From positions 1 to 64,000 of the forward strand of contig CAYUOU010000008.1 of the NCBI GenBank assembly GCA_964446485.1: a DNA stretch of 64,000 bases, in the 5' to 3' direction. The translations under genes were made by a program, and so were the position numbers. The notes beneath the pieces were generated by a model that was not told where the DNA came from, searched no databases, and was given only the letters and a program-made list of their open reading frames with translations. Of the stretch, positions 50,263-59,791 are shown in pieces. This DNA comes from JBDRRP01 sp964446485 (lineage in GTDB: Bacteria; Desulfobacterota; Desulfobacteria; Desulfobacterales; JBDRRP01). The number at the start of each line of letters is the position of its first letter. The stretch's first letter is position 1.

Positions 50263-50383
50263 CGGCTCCGTAAAAAGCCCGATATCTGCGTTACGCGCAT
50301 CCCTCGTCATTGCGGCGTACCATGCGTACGCCGCAGTCCTCGGGATTCGCAAGCCTTGATATCGAACCTTTTACGGAACCGTC
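50263..50383. mobile_element. 121-bp imperfect palindrome (MITE/REP-like)
   Basis: Begins CGGCTCCGTAAAAAGC and ends TTTTACGGAACCGTC. The centre is the perfect stem GCGGCGTAC / GTACGCCGC (50312-50320, 50326-50334) around CATGC. Arms match the repeat at 1-50. No coding capacity. It separates the two carboxylase genes. Confidence 0.75.
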
Positions 50384-50427
50384 TGGGATGCAACGTTTTG
50401 CGCCGCCATCAATGTAAAGGAAATTGC

Positions 50428-51918
50428 ATGTTTAAGAAAATACTGGTTGCCAATCGCGGTGAGATCGCCCTTCGCATAATGCGCACCTGCCGGGAGATGG
50501 GCATTGGCACCGTGGCCGTCCATTCTGACGCTGACGCGGCGGCACTGCACACACTCAGCGCCGACGAAGCGTTTCATATCGGCCCGGCCGAACCGGCCCA
50601 AAGCTATTTAAGTATGGCGCGTGTCATCGATGCCGCACGGCGTACCGGTGCCGAGGCCATACATCCGGGCTATGGTTTTTTGGCGGAAAATGCCGAATTC
50701 GCCAAGCAATGCGACACGGCGGGCATTGTCTTCATCGGACCACCGGCGCAGGTGATCCAAGACTTGGGAGACAAAATCAAGGCTCGGGAGATCATGCGGC
50801 ATGGTGGGGTGCCGGTGATTCCCGGCATGAGCGCAGCGGCGAGCGAGCCTGCCGAGCTGGCGACCCACGCCGAAGCCATCGGCTATCCGGTCCTCATCAA
50901 GGCCTCGGCCGGCGGCGGTGGCAAGGGAATGCGTATCGTAGCAGCGCCGGCCGACCTCGCCAATGCCTGCGAAGCGGCCTCACGGGAAGCCGACGCCGCC
51001 TTCGGCAGCGGCGTTGTTTATCTGGAGAAGTATCTGGTTAAATCCCGGCATGTGGAGATTCAGATTCTTGCCGACGGCCATGGCAATGCCATTCACCTTT
51101 TCGAGCGGGAATGCTCCATCCAGCGGCGGTATCAGAAGATCATCGAAGAGACACCCAGCCCGGCGCTCACGCCGGACCTGCGCGACGCCATGGGACGCGC
51201 CGCGGTGGCGGCTGCGCGGGCATCGGGCTATGTGAATGCGGGCACCGTGGAATTCATTCTGGGCCCGGAAGGCGAATTTTACTTTCTCGAAGTCAACACG
51301 CGGCTTCAGGTGGAGCACCCCATCACGGAAATGATCACCGGCGTGGATCTGGTGCGCCATCAGATTGAAATTGCCGCGGGGAGCCCGTTGCGCATCGCCC
51401 AGGAAGACCTCTTTGCCCGTGGACATGCCATCGAGTGCCGCATTTACGCCGAGGACCCGGAGCAGCGATTTCTCCCATCACCGGGAAGGATCGTCTTTCT
51501 CCAGGAGCCGGCGGGACCCGGCATCCGGAACGACTGCGGCGTGTATGGCGGATGCGATGTCCCCGTGGAATACGACCCCATCCTCTCCAAACTGGTGGTT
51601 CATGCCGAAAACCGTGAACTGGCCATCCAGCGGATGATCCGCGCGTTGGAATCCTATGCCATTCTCGGGGTGAAAACACCCATCGGGTTTCTTATCGATG
51701 TCATTTCTTCGCAGCCCTTTAAAGACGGAGAGACCACCACCGATTTCATCGATGTGCATTTTGGAGACTGGTCGCCGGATCGCGGCGGTCTGGATCTGGC
51801 CGTCCTTGCCCATGCCGCCGATGCCATGGCGCCGAAGGGTTTCGGGCCCCAGGTCGCCGGGGTGGCTAAAAGGCTCCATGTCGGCCCCTGGCAGGCTCTG
51901 GGACACTGGCGGCATTGA
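50428..51918 (+). CDS. Acyl-CoA carboxylase, biotin carboxylase subunit
   Basis: 496 residues of the AccC/ATP-grasp type: ATP-dependent carboxylation of the biotin on the carrier protein. The N-terminal KILVANRGEIALRIMRTCRE, HPGYGFLAEN (79-88), ATP loop SAGGGGKGMRI (160-170), and EVNTRLQVEHPITE are intact. Atu/Mcc-type alpha subunits (about 660) fuse BC to a carrier; here the carrier is the separate next gene. The start at 50428 (MFKKILVANRG) is the family one; 50356 would begin inside the repeat border. It is preceded by the 121-bp palindrome. Confidence 0.95.
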   Translation: MFKKILVANRGEIALRIMRTCREMGIGTVAVHSDADAAALHTLSADEAFHIGPAEPAQSYLSMARVIDAARRTGAEAIHPGYGFLAENAEFAKQCDTAGIVFIGPPAQVIQDLGDKIKAREIMRHGGVPVIPGMSAAASEPAELATHAEAIGYPVLIKASAGGGGKGMRIVAAPADLANACEAASREADAAFGSGVVYLEKYLVKSRHVEIQILADGHGNAIHLFERECSIQRRYQKIIEETPSPALTPDLRDAMGRAAVAAARASGYVNAGTVEFILGPEGEFYFLEVNTRLQVEHPITEMITGVDLVRHQIEIAAGSPLRIAQEDLFARGHAIECRIYAEDPEQRFLPSPGRIVFLQEPAGPGIRNDCGVYGGCDVPVEYDPILSKLVVHAENRELAIQRMIRALESYAILGVKTPIGFLIDVISSQPFKDGETTTDFIDVHFGDWSPDRGGLDLAVLAHAADAMAPKGFGPQVAGVAKRLHVGPWQALGHWRH

Positions 51919-52073
51919 CATTGGACACACCCTCCGGGACCGGTACATATCGGGTCGCACGGGCTATTCTCGTTCAGGCGGGATCACCGCTGACCACGGG
52001 ATACAAAATGACCCAAACAATGCCGGAAACCGCTCTCGGAAGTTGACGACTACCAAACAGGCTGCCTACACAC

Positions 52074-52610
52074 GTGGAGACCCACACCGTGGAATACAAG
52101 CTCAAACACAATGAAGACATGATTGCGCTATCCGTCAAATCCGACGGCGAGGCCCGGTTCACGGCGGTTATCGGGGAAACGTCATTCGACGTGGCGTACC
52201 GTCGGATTTCCAATCACGAGATTCACCTGACCGTCGACGGTCGGCAAGTCGCGGCTTTCGTGGCCGATACGCCGGATGGCACGGCCGTGATGGTAAAGGG
52301 CCGTGCTTGGCTACTCCAGGAGGCTCCCGCGCGAGGCGCCCGCCCCGGGAAGGGGCTGAAGGGCGGCCCTTTGACGGTGAGCCCCCCCATGCCCGCGGTG
52401 GTCACCAAGATTCTGGTTGCCGAGGGCGAAACCGTAGAAAAAGGCCAGGGCGTGGTGGTGGTGTCCGCCATGAAAATGGATACGACGCTGGCGGCACCCT
52501 TTGACGGCGTGGTTGCCCGCATCAACGTGGCCGAGGGCGACAAAGTCACCCCCAAACAGGTGCTGGTGGATATCACGCCGGTGCCTGCCAATGAATCGGC
52601 TGAACCTTAG
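52074..52610 (+). CDS. Biotin carboxyl-carrier protein
   Basis: 178 residues from GTG at 52074 (or GTG at 52089). The C-terminal ~70 residues are a biotinyl domain with K134 in AMKM (VVVVSAMKMDTTLAAPF); the second residue before AMKM is Val-Ser in place of the usual Val/Ile-Glu, a small deviation. It carries CO2 between the two carboxylase active sites. The N-terminal ~80 residues are a beta-rich domain that probably docks to the carboxyltransferase. A basic linker, Lys/Arg/Gly-rich, connects the two. Confidence 0.85.
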   Translation: METHTVEYKLKHNEDMIALSVKSDGEARFTAVIGETSFDVAYRRISNHEIHLTVDGRQVAAFVADTPDGTAVMVKGRAWLLQEAPARGARPGKGLKGGPLTVSPPMPAVVTKILVAEGETVEKGQGVVVVSAMKMDTTLAAPFDGVVARINVAEGDKVTPKQVLVDITPVPANESAEP

Positions 52611-52677
52611 ACCGGCTGTTGAAAAAAAATATTGCGCTTGGCTATATGGCATTCAATCGGAGAAAGGAGACCCGGAT

Positions 52678-53445
52678 ATGGCTGACAAGGATTTGCTCTA
52701 CCGTGTCGAGGGCCACGTGGCCATGATCACCGTCAACCGCGAAGCCTCACGCAACGCCATCACTCCCGATGCGCTGGTGTTGTTTCATGAGGCGCTGGAC
52801 CAGGCCCAGGCGGATGATGCCGTGCGTGTGGTCTGCCTCACCGGTGCCGGGGACAAGGCGTTTTGCTCCGGGGCCGATCTCGGCGGCGTATCAACGGACA
52901 ATCTGGGCGTTTTCGAAACCTACGCCAGACTCATCAGCCGCTTGACCCGGTTCCCCAAACCCACGGTGGCCCGGATCAACGGGCATTGCATGGCCGGCGG
53001 CACGGGGCTCATGCTGGGCTGCGATATCGTCATCGCCAAAGACACGGCCAAATTCGGCACACCGGAAGTCAACGTCGGGCTGTTCCCCATGATGATCGGG
53101 GCGCTGATTTTCAGGAATGTGCCTCGTAAAAAGGCCATGGAAATGATCCTGCTGGGTGAGACGCTGACGGCTGACCAAGCCCTCGACATGGGCCTAGTCA
53201 CCCGCGTGGCGCCGCCAACGGATTTCGATGCGGAAGTAGAACGGGTGTTGTCGGCGCTGGCGGAGAAAAGCCCCATCGGCATGCGACTGGGAAAGGCGGC
53301 GTTTGCCGGCGCGGAAGCCATGCCGCTGGAAGGCGCGGTGCACTTTCTTGCGGGAAAGCTTGCCGAGGTGGCCGCCACCGAAGACGCCAGGGAAGGCATC
53401 ACCGCCTTTCTGGAAAGGCGGCGCCCCGCGTTCACGGGAAAGTAA
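52678..53445 (+). CDS. Enoyl-CoA hydratase/isomerase-family protein
   Basis: 255 residues of the crotonase fold. The oxyanion-hole peptides are FCSGADLGGV and HCMAGGTGLMLGCD, and the E-V-N-V-G-L-F-P segment carries the general acid/base position. In the AtuE/LiuC pathways the hydratase adds water to the (iso)hexenyl- or methyl-glutaconyl-CoA made by the carboxylase, which would be its role here. Substrate specificity cannot be read from sequence. An AAAGGAG lies upstream. Fourth gene of the operon. Confidence 0.85.
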   Translation: MADKDLLYRVEGHVAMITVNREASRNAITPDALVLFHEALDQAQADDAVRVVCLTGAGDKAFCSGADLGGVSTDNLGVFETYARLISRLTRFPKPTVARINGHCMAGGTGLMLGCDIVIAKDTAKFGTPEVNVGLFPMMIGALIFRNVPRKKAMEMILLGETLTADQALDMGLVTRVAPPTDFDAEVERVLSALAEKSPIGMRLGKAAFAGAEAMPLEGAVHFLAGKLAEVAATEDAREGITAFLERRRPAFTGK

Positions 53446-53570
53446 TCCCCACCGTTGAGCGGCTGCCATCGAAAAGAAACGATGTGAACGACATGGCCCG
53501 TGGAGATCGCGAAGAACGGCAGGAGATGAAAAGGCCGCCCCCACACAAGGACGCTAATAGAGGCAAACCC

Positions 53571-55349
53571 ATGCCACACCCAACAGCCGGCGACCCCCTG
53601 ATTGTCGCCAATTGCAGCGGATTTTTTGGTGACCGACTGACAGCGGCCAGAGAAATGGTTTGCGGCGGCCCCATCCATGTGCTCACCGGGGACTACCTGG
53701 CCGAACTGACCATGGCACTGCTCTTCAAAAAGAAACTCAAGGCCCCGGACGCAGGATACGTACCCACATTTCTCGGCCAGATGGAAGACATCATGGGCAT
53801 GTGCCTGGAGAAGCAGATTCGGGTTGTGACCAATGCCGGTGGGTTGAACCCCGCCGGTATGGTCCAGGCCCTGACCACCCTGGCGGGAACGTTGGGACTG
53901 GCACCCAAGATCGCCTATATCGACGGAGACGATCTGATGCCGCGTTTGGCGGAGCTCCAGGCCGCAGGAGAGGCGTTCGCTCACCTGGACAAGGGCATCG
54001 AACTGGCCGCGTCACAGGCCATGCCCATCACCGCCAATGCCTACCTGGGCGGCTGGGGCATCGCTGACGCCCTGGAACGTGGTGCGGACATCGTTGTCTG
54101 CGGCAGGGTCGCCGACGCGGCGTTGGCGGCCGGCCCTGCGGCCTGGCATTTCGGCTGGAGTCGCACCGACTGGGATCGTCTGGCGGGCGCCTACGCCGCC
54201 GGTCATATCATCGAATGCGGCGCCCAGGCCTCAGGCGGCAATTATTCCTTCATCCACGAAGTGCCGTCTTTTCACAACGTGGGATTCCCCATCGCCGAGA
54301 TTCACGCGGACGGCAGCTTCGTTATCACCAAGCACCCGGGCACCGGCGGCCGGGTCTCGGTGGGCACGGTGACGGCCCAACTTCTTTACGAAATCGACGC
54401 GCCGCGCTACCTGACGCCGGACGTGGTCGTGCGCTTCGACACCCTAGCACTGGAGCAAGAAGGCCCCGACCGGGTTCGGGTAGAGGGCACACGGGGAGCG
54501 CCGCCCCCGGAAACCGCCAAGGTCTGCATCAACACCCTGGGGGGGCATAAAAATGCCATGACGGTGATCCTCACGGGGCTCGATATCGAGAAAAAAGCCG
54601 AAATCGTCACCGAGACCCTGTTCGAGAGTCTGGGGGGGCGCGACCGGTTTCAGACCGTGGACGTGCAGCTCGTGCGATCCGACAAAGTCGATCCGCCGTC
54701 CAACGACGAAGCCTTTGCTTTCTTGCGCATCACGGTCATGGACCCCGACGCCAATAAGGCGGGAAAATCCTTTTCGGCCGCCGTTGTGGAGATGGCCCTG
54801 GCCAGCATCCCCGGCTTTACGCTGACCGCCCCGCCGACGGCAGGCTCCCCGGCCGTGGTTCATTGGCCCGCGCTGGTATCCGCCCGGCACGTTTCTCAGC
54901 AGGTGCATGTAAACGGCGACACCGTTTCCGTGGAAGCCACACCGGCGGGTCACGGATCGTCGTCAGTGGCGCCGACCGTGCGGCAGCTCCCCCCCGTTCC
55001 CGGGGGCCGCATGGTGCAAGTGCCCCTGGGCCATGCCTTTGCCACCCGCGCGGGCGACAAAGGGGGAAATGCCAACCTGGGTATCTGGGCGCAGACACCC
55101 GAGGCGTATGCGTTTCTGGCAACATTTCTGACCACGGAAAAGCTACGGGCGCTACTGCGGGACTGCACCCCCTTCGCCATCGACCGGTATGAACTGCCCA
55201 ATTTGCTGGCGCTGAATTTCACTATTCGAGGCCTTTTGGGCGAGGGCGTGGCCGCCTCGGTGCGAAGCGACCCCCAGGCCAAAACCCTTGGGGAGTACTT
55301 GCGGGCAAAAATCATCGACATGCCGGCGTCGATCCTCGTCATAAAATAA
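53571..55349 (+). CDS. AtuA-like protein (acyclic terpene utilisation family)
   Basis: 592 residues. The N-terminal ~450 are the AtuA/DUF1446 domain (VANCSGFFGDRLTAAREMV; TNAGGLNPAGMVQAL; GRVADAALAAGPAAWHFGW), and the last ~115 are the AtuA-type ferredoxin-fold domain (LGHAFATRAGDKGGNANLGI W). AtuA is required for citronellol/geraniol degradation in Pseudomonas, but its reaction is unknown; homologues also occur beside other acyl-CoA carboxylases. The start is taken at 53571 (MPHPTAGDPLIVAN); in-frame ATGs at 53484 and 53526 give a less conserved extension. Confidence 0.85.
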   Translation: MPHPTAGDPLIVANCSGFFGDRLTAAREMVCGGPIHVLTGDYLAELTMALLFKKKLKAPDAGYVPTFLGQMEDIMGMCLEKQIRVVTNAGGLNPAGMVQALTTLAGTLGLAPKIAYIDGDDLMPRLAELQAAGEAFAHLDKGIELAASQAMPITANAYLGGWGIADALERGADIVVCGRVADAALAAGPAAWHFGWSRTDWDRLAGAYAAGHIIECGAQASGGNYSFIHEVPSFHNVGFPIAEIHADGSFVITKHPGTGGRVSVGTVTAQLLYEIDAPRYLTPDVVVRFDTLALEQEGPDRVRVEGTRGAPPPETAKVCINTLGGHKNAMTVILTGLDIEKKAEIVTETLFESLGGRDRFQTVDVQLVRSDKVDPPSNDEAFAFLRITVMDPDANKAGKSFSAAVVEMALASIPGFTLTAPPTAGSPAVVHWPALVSARHVSQQVHVNGDTVSVEATPAGHGSSSVAPTVRQLPPVPGGRMVQVPLGHAFATRAGDKGGNANLGIWAQTPEAYAFLATFLTTEKLRALLRDCTPFAIDRYELPNLLALNFTIRGLLGEGVAASVRSDPQAKTLGEYLRAKIIDMPASILVIK

Positions 55350-55429
55350 TATCGAAGCGCAAACGCATTTTGCGTGGTCTTCGGGCACTTGGCGTATAAT
55401 CGGGCGGTTAGGCATGAAAGGGATCGACA

Positions 55430-56221
55430 ATGAAAGCGATCTGCAGCGATCTGGCCTGGGAGCAGCATTCCCTGGATGACCTGGTGAGCGGACTGGACGG
55501 GTCCGGGTGGGCGGCCGTCACCCGGTGCGCCGGGTGGACCGTCAAAGATGAGATCTGCCATCTGGCATATTTCGATGCCACCGCTCGGCTGGCGGCCACC
55601 GACGCCGATGCGTTCACCCGTCACCTCATCGAGGACTTCGGTAAGATCAAAAGCATGGACGAGGTTGCCGAGATCACCCTGTCTCGGGGGCGCGCCATGG
55701 CCGTCGACGACCTGCTGGCGTGGTGGCGGGAGGAGCGCCGACGGCTCTTGGCGGCGTTGACGGCACTGCGCCCCAAAGACCGTCTCGCCTGGTATGGTCC
55801 GCCCATGAGCGCTTTGTCGTTTGCCACGGCGCGACTCATGGAAACCTGGGCCCACGGGCAGGATGTCTACGATGTCCTGGGGCGTCGGCGGTCGGCGAGC
55901 CCGGGCCTCAGGCACATCGCGCATTTGGGTGTTTCCACCTTTGGCTGGAGTTTTTCCGTTCGCGGCCTGGAAGTCCCCGATACGCCGGTGCGTGTCGAAT
56001 TGACGTCGCCTGCCGGCGAGCCATGGGTCTGGGGAGATGCGGCCTCCGTGGAGGCCATCGCCGGGGTGGCCGAAGACTTCTGCCTGGTGGTGACCCAGCG
56101 ACGGCATGTGGACGACACCGACCTGGTCCTTACCGGCGATACGGCGCGCCAATGGATGCTGGTGGCGCAGGCCTTTGCGGGGCCGCCGGATAACGGGCCG
56201 CCCGCGGGAACTTTCGCATAG
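55430..56221 (+). CDS. TIGR03084/DinB-like metal-binding protein
   Basis: 263 residues. An N-terminal DinB-like four-helix bundle, with His ligands in DEICHLAYFD and ETWAHGQDVYD, is followed by a C-terminal SCP2-like beta domain. This fits TIGR03084 proteins, relatives of mycothiol-dependent maleylpyruvate isomerases. Members occur beside acyl-CoA metabolism genes in various bacteria, as here, but have no proven function. It is in the middle of the operon, 80 bases after the AtuA-like gene. Confidence 0.75.
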   Translation: MKAICSDLAWEQHSLDDLVSGLDGSGWAAVTRCAGWTVKDEICHLAYFDATARLAATDADAFTRHLIEDFGKIKSMDEVAEITLSRGRAMAVDDLLAWWREERRRLLAALTALRPKDRLAWYGPPMSALSFATARLMETWAHGQDVYDVLGRRRSASPGLRHIAHLGVSTFGWSFSVRGLEVPDTPVRVELTSPAGEPWVWGDAASVEAIAGVAEDFCLVVTQRRHVDDTDLVLTGDTARQWMLVAQAFAGPPDNGPPAGTFA

Positions 56222-56252
56222 ACCGCCTCAGGACGGATTAAGGAGACGCAGC

Positions 56253-57404
56253 ATGACCAAGAATTTATATTTCACCAAGGAACATGAACAGGTGCGCAAA
56301 GCGGTCCGGGATTTCGTGAACAAGCGTATCAACCCGTTTGTCGACGAATGGGAGGAAAACGGTATCGCCCCCCTGCACGATCTCTTCAAAGAGATGGGGG
56401 AACTCGGGTTTCTGGGCATTCGCTACGATCCGAAATACGGCGGAGAGGGCCTCGACTTCTGGTATGAAACGGTGATGCTGGAAGAAATCTCCCATATCCA
56501 CTGCGGTGGCATCCCCATGGCCATCGCGGTTCAGACCAATATGGCCACCCCGGCCATCGCCGAATTCGGCAGCGAGCACCTGAAGGAAACCTATCTGAAG
56601 GCGGCCATACGAGGCGAGATGGTGGGGGCCATCGCCGTCACCGAGCCGGACGCCGGCTCCGATGTGGCGGCCCTGAAATCATTTGCCAAAAAAGAGGGCG
56701 ATGTCTACGTACTGAACGGATCTAAAACCTATATCACCAACGGCACGCAGGCGGATTTCCTCATGCTGCTGGCCCGGACCAGTGACGCGCCGGGTTACCA
56801 CTGCTTCAGCTTGTTCGTCGTTCCCACCGACTTGCCGGGGTTCAAAGTCAGCAAAAAACTGGACAAGCTCGGTATGCGCAGCAGCGACACGGCAGAGCTT
56901 TACTTTGACAACGTGCGCATCCCCGCCGAGAATCTCATCGGCCAAGAGGGCGAGGGATTCATCTACCAGATGCAGCAGTTCCAGCACGAACGCTTTGCCG
57001 CGCTGCCCATGAGCTACATCGGCGCGGAAGACATCATCCGGGATACCGTCGCTTATTTGAAGGGGCGGGTGGTTTTCGGAAAGCCGCTGATCAAAAAGCA
57101 GGTTTTGCGTCACCGCCTGGTGAACTGGCTCAGCGAGATCGAATGCCTTCGCCAGTTGACCTACCACATCGTGCGCATGAAAACCGCCGGCATGGATGCC
57201 ACACGGGAGATTTCCATGGGCAAACTCATGGGCGGCCGGGTGTTGAACGCCGTTGCCGACGGATGCCTGCAGATGTTCGGCGGCATGGGGTTTATGAACG
57301 ACATGCGGATATCCCGGGCCTTTCGGGATGCGCGGCTCATTTCCATCGGCGGCGGCGCGAGCGAAGTCATGAGCGACGTGTTGGCCAAGCTGGAAGGCTT
57401 TTAA
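56253..57404 (+). CDS. Acyl-CoA dehydrogenase
   Basis: 383 residues, full length. Flavoprotein that introduces the 2,3-double bond into an acyl-CoA, passing electrons to ETF. Signatures: AIAVTEPDAGSDVAALKS, YVLNGSKTYITNGTQAD, YFDNVRIPAENLIG, MFGGMGFMNDMRISRAFRDA and the C-terminal GGGASEVM. The start at 56253 has an AAGGAG site. The AtuD citronellyl-CoA dehydrogenase (about 385) or an isovaleryl-CoA-type enzyme would be the functional counterparts. Followed 60 bases on by a second member. Confidence 0.93.
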   Translation: MTKNLYFTKEHEQVRKAVRDFVNKRINPFVDEWEENGIAPLHDLFKEMGELGFLGIRYDPKYGGEGLDFWYETVMLEEISHIHCGGIPMAIAVQTNMATPAIAEFGSEHLKETYLKAAIRGEMVGAIAVTEPDAGSDVAALKSFAKKEGDVYVLNGSKTYITNGTQADFLMLLARTSDAPGYHCFSLFVVPTDLPGFKVSKKLDKLGMRSSDTAELYFDNVRIPAENLIGQEGEGFIYQMQQFQHERFAALPMSYIGAEDIIRDTVAYLKGRVVFGKPLIKKQVLRHRLVNWLSEIECLRQLTYHIVRMKTAGMDATREISMGKLMGGRVLNAVADGCLQMFGGMGFMNDMRISRAFRDARLISIGGGASEVMSDVLAKLEGF

Positions 57405-57464
57405 GCCAGGGGCCGGGAAACGACGCCTCGGTGCCTGCGGTGGTGGTTTCACGTAGGAGAGAAA

Positions 57465-58625
57465 ATGATGGCAACAAGCGGGAAGACGGCCGCGGGCCTC
57501 GACTACTTCACCAAGGAGCAGGAGCGGTTGCGTCAAACGGTTCTCGAAGTGGTAAAAAAAGAGGTGCTGCCCCACATCGACGACTGGGAAGAGGCCGGTG
57601 AATTCCCGCGATCCATTTACGCCCTGTTCGGGGATTTGGGATTTCTGGGGGTGGGCTTCCCCGAAGCGCTGGGGGGCTCCGGCGGCGATGTGTTCGATAT
57701 CATCGCGGTCAGCGAAGCGTTGATGCGTGCCGGATCGGGCGGATTTGCCGCCGGTATCGGCTCCTTAAACATTGCCCTGCCGCCCATCGTCCAAAAAGGG
57801 ACTGAGGCGCAAAAGGAGCGGTTCGTGAAGCCGGTGCTGGCGGGACGGCGCATCGCCGCATTGGGCGTCACCGAGCCAGGCGGAGGTTCCGATGTGGCCA
57901 ACCTCCAGACCACGGCCGTACGCGACGGGGGGTGTTACATCGTCAACGGCAGCAAGACCTTTATCACCAGCGGCGTCCGGGCCGACCAGTTGACCTGTGC
58001 GGTGCGCACCGGGGGGGACGGGGCTCACGGCATCAGTTTCTTGATCATCGAGAAAGACGCACCCGGCTATTCGGTGGGTAAACCTTTGAAAAAGACCGGC
58101 TGGTGGGCTTCGGATACCGCCGAAATCTTTTTTGACAACTGTCGGGTGCCGGTTGAAAATCTCATCGGTGAAGAAAACCAGGGATTTTACACCATCATGG
58201 AGAACTTCCAGATGGAGCGCCTCCAGTTGTGCATCATGGCCAACATGACCGCACAACTCGCCCTGGAAGCAGCCCTCGAATACACCCAGTCGCGCACCGC
58301 CTTCGGCAAGCCGTTGCAGGGCTTCCAGGTCACCCGCCACAAGCTGGCCGATATGGCCACCCTGGCGACGGTGAGCCGGGAGTTCACCTATCGGGTGGCC
58401 GCAAAGATCAACGCCGGCATCGACCAGGTAAGAGAGATCTCAATGGCCAAAAACTTCGCCTGCAGCGTCGGCGACCGGGTCACCTACGATGCAGTGCAGT
58501 TTTTCGGCGGTTACGGATATATGCGCGGCACTCTGGTGGAGCGGCTCTACCGTGACAACCGCATCCTCTCCATCGGCGGCGGCACCACTGAGATAATGAA
58601 AGAAATCATTTCGAAACTGCTGTAG
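57465..58625 (+). CDS. Acyl-CoA dehydrogenase (second copy)
   Basis: 386 residues, similar to but distinct from the preceding gene. IAALGVTEPGGGSDVANLQT, YIVNGSKTFITSGVRADQLT, FFDNCRVPVENLIGEENQGF and FFGGYGYMRGTLVERLYRDN RILSIGGGTTEIM are the diagnostic motifs. The tail GGGTTEIMKEIISKLL is the common acyl-CoA dehydrogenase end. Two dehydrogenases may handle substrates of different branching or chain length in the same pathway. Followed after 87 bases by the MBL-fold gene. Confidence 0.93.
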   Translation: MMATSGKTAAGLDYFTKEQERLRQTVLEVVKKEVLPHIDDWEEAGEFPRSIYALFGDLGFLGVGFPEALGGSGGDVFDIIAVSEALMRAGSGGFAAGIGSLNIALPPIVQKGTEAQKERFVKPVLAGRRIAALGVTEPGGGSDVANLQTTAVRDGGCYIVNGSKTFITSGVRADQLTCAVRTGGDGAHGISFLIIEKDAPGYSVGKPLKKTGWWASDTAEIFFDNCRVPVENLIGEENQGFYTIMENFQMERLQLCIMANMTAQLALEAALEYTQSRTAFGKPLQGFQVTRHKLADMATLATVSREFTYRVAAKINAGIDQVREISMAKNFACSVGDRVTYDAVQFFGGYGYMRGTLVERLYRDNRILSIGGGTTEIMKEIISKLL

Positions 58626-58712
58626 CGGTTTTCATTGTCCATCAACATTGAGCAGTAAATTCGACCGATTGCTCCTTTTTGCCAACCAAACACGATCACC
58701 CGAAAGGCCCCC

Positions 58713-59681
58713 ATGCCCGAGGCACTGTTTCCCGACCTGTTTCGCATCCGGATCCCGCTGCCCGAGAGCCCGCTCAAGTATCTCAATGCCTATGTCATCA
58801 AGTCCGATGACAAAAATCTGCTGGTGGATACGGGGCTCAACCGCCAAGAGTGCTTCGATGCCATGACCGCCGGCCTCACGGACCTGAATGTCGATCTGAC
58901 GCGCACCGATTTTTTTATCACCCATTTGCATGCGGATCATTTCGGGCTGGTCAACCGGCTGGCGACCCCCTCTTCAAAAATCTATTTCAACCGCCCGGAC
59001 AGCGAACTTATCGAATCCTGGGAAGGGTTCGACCCCATGATCGCCTACGGCGGCCAAAACGGGTTCCCGGAAGACGAACTGCGTGCGGCGCTCCACAATC
59101 ACCCGGGATACAAGCATGGCTCGGAGTGGATGCCGGCGCTGAGCATCATCAATGACGGATATGTCTTCGATATCGGAGGCTACCGGTTTGAATGCGTCCT
59201 GACGCCCGGTCACACTGCCGGGCACATGTGCCTCTACGAACCCACCCACAAAATTTTGATCGCCGGCGATCACCTGCTCATCGACATTACCCCGAACATC
59301 CAGTGCTGGTCCGATGACGACAACCCTTTGAAAAGCTATCTGGCCAGCCTGGACAAGGTGCGCGCGCTGGACGTGGAACACGTGCTGCCGGGGCATCGCC
59401 GACTTTTCACCGACCACCGCCGCCGCATCGATGAATTGAAACGCCACCATGCCGTCAGGGCGGAAGAAGCCCTCAAGATCCTGGGCGATGGTCCCATGAG
59501 CGCCTATGCGGTGGCTTCGAAGATGCGGTGGGACATCCGCTGCGATACCTGGGAGGCCTTTCCCGTGGCCCAGCGCTGGTTTGCCACCGGCGAGGCCATT
59601 TCCCATTTACGCTATCTTGAGGACGAAGGGCGCCTTGTCCGCCAACGTATCGGCAATGCTACTATCTACAGCCTTTCCTGA
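58713..59681 (+). CDS. Metallo-beta-lactamase-fold hydrolase
   Basis: 322 residues. Zinc motif H71-x-H73-x-D75-H76 (THLHADHFG), then H in the GHTAGHM segment and D in IAGDHLL, then PGHRR: a binuclear-zinc hydrolase. The last ~80 residues form a winged-helix-like domain (VRAEEALKILGDGPMSAYAV), as in LACTB2/glyoxalase-II relatives. At the end of an acyl-CoA operon it could be a thioesterase or lactonase; this is inference. It is the last gene of the operon on the plus strand. Confidence 0.85.
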   Translation: MPEALFPDLFRIRIPLPESPLKYLNAYVIKSDDKNLLVDTGLNRQECFDAMTAGLTDLNVDLTRTDFFITHLHADHFGLVNRLATPSSKIYFNRPDSELIESWEGFDPMIAYGGQNGFPEDELRAALHNHPGYKHGSEWMPALSIINDGYVFDIGGYRFECVLTPGHTAGHMCLYEPTHKILIAGDHLLIDITPNIQCWSDDDNPLKSYLASLDKVRALDVEHVLPGHRRLFTDHRRRIDELKRHHAVRAEEALKILGDGPMSAYAVASKMRWDIRCDTWEAFPVAQRWFATGEAISHLRYLEDEGRLVRQRIGNATIYSLS

Positions 59682-59791
59682 TTTTCAGTGACCGGTTGTT
59701 TTTTTCACAGACTAGATCGGTGTTTCCAATCTCGAATCCGTGACTGTGTTGCCTACCGTACAGAAATGCATTTACGTTAGGAGGCAACCAT

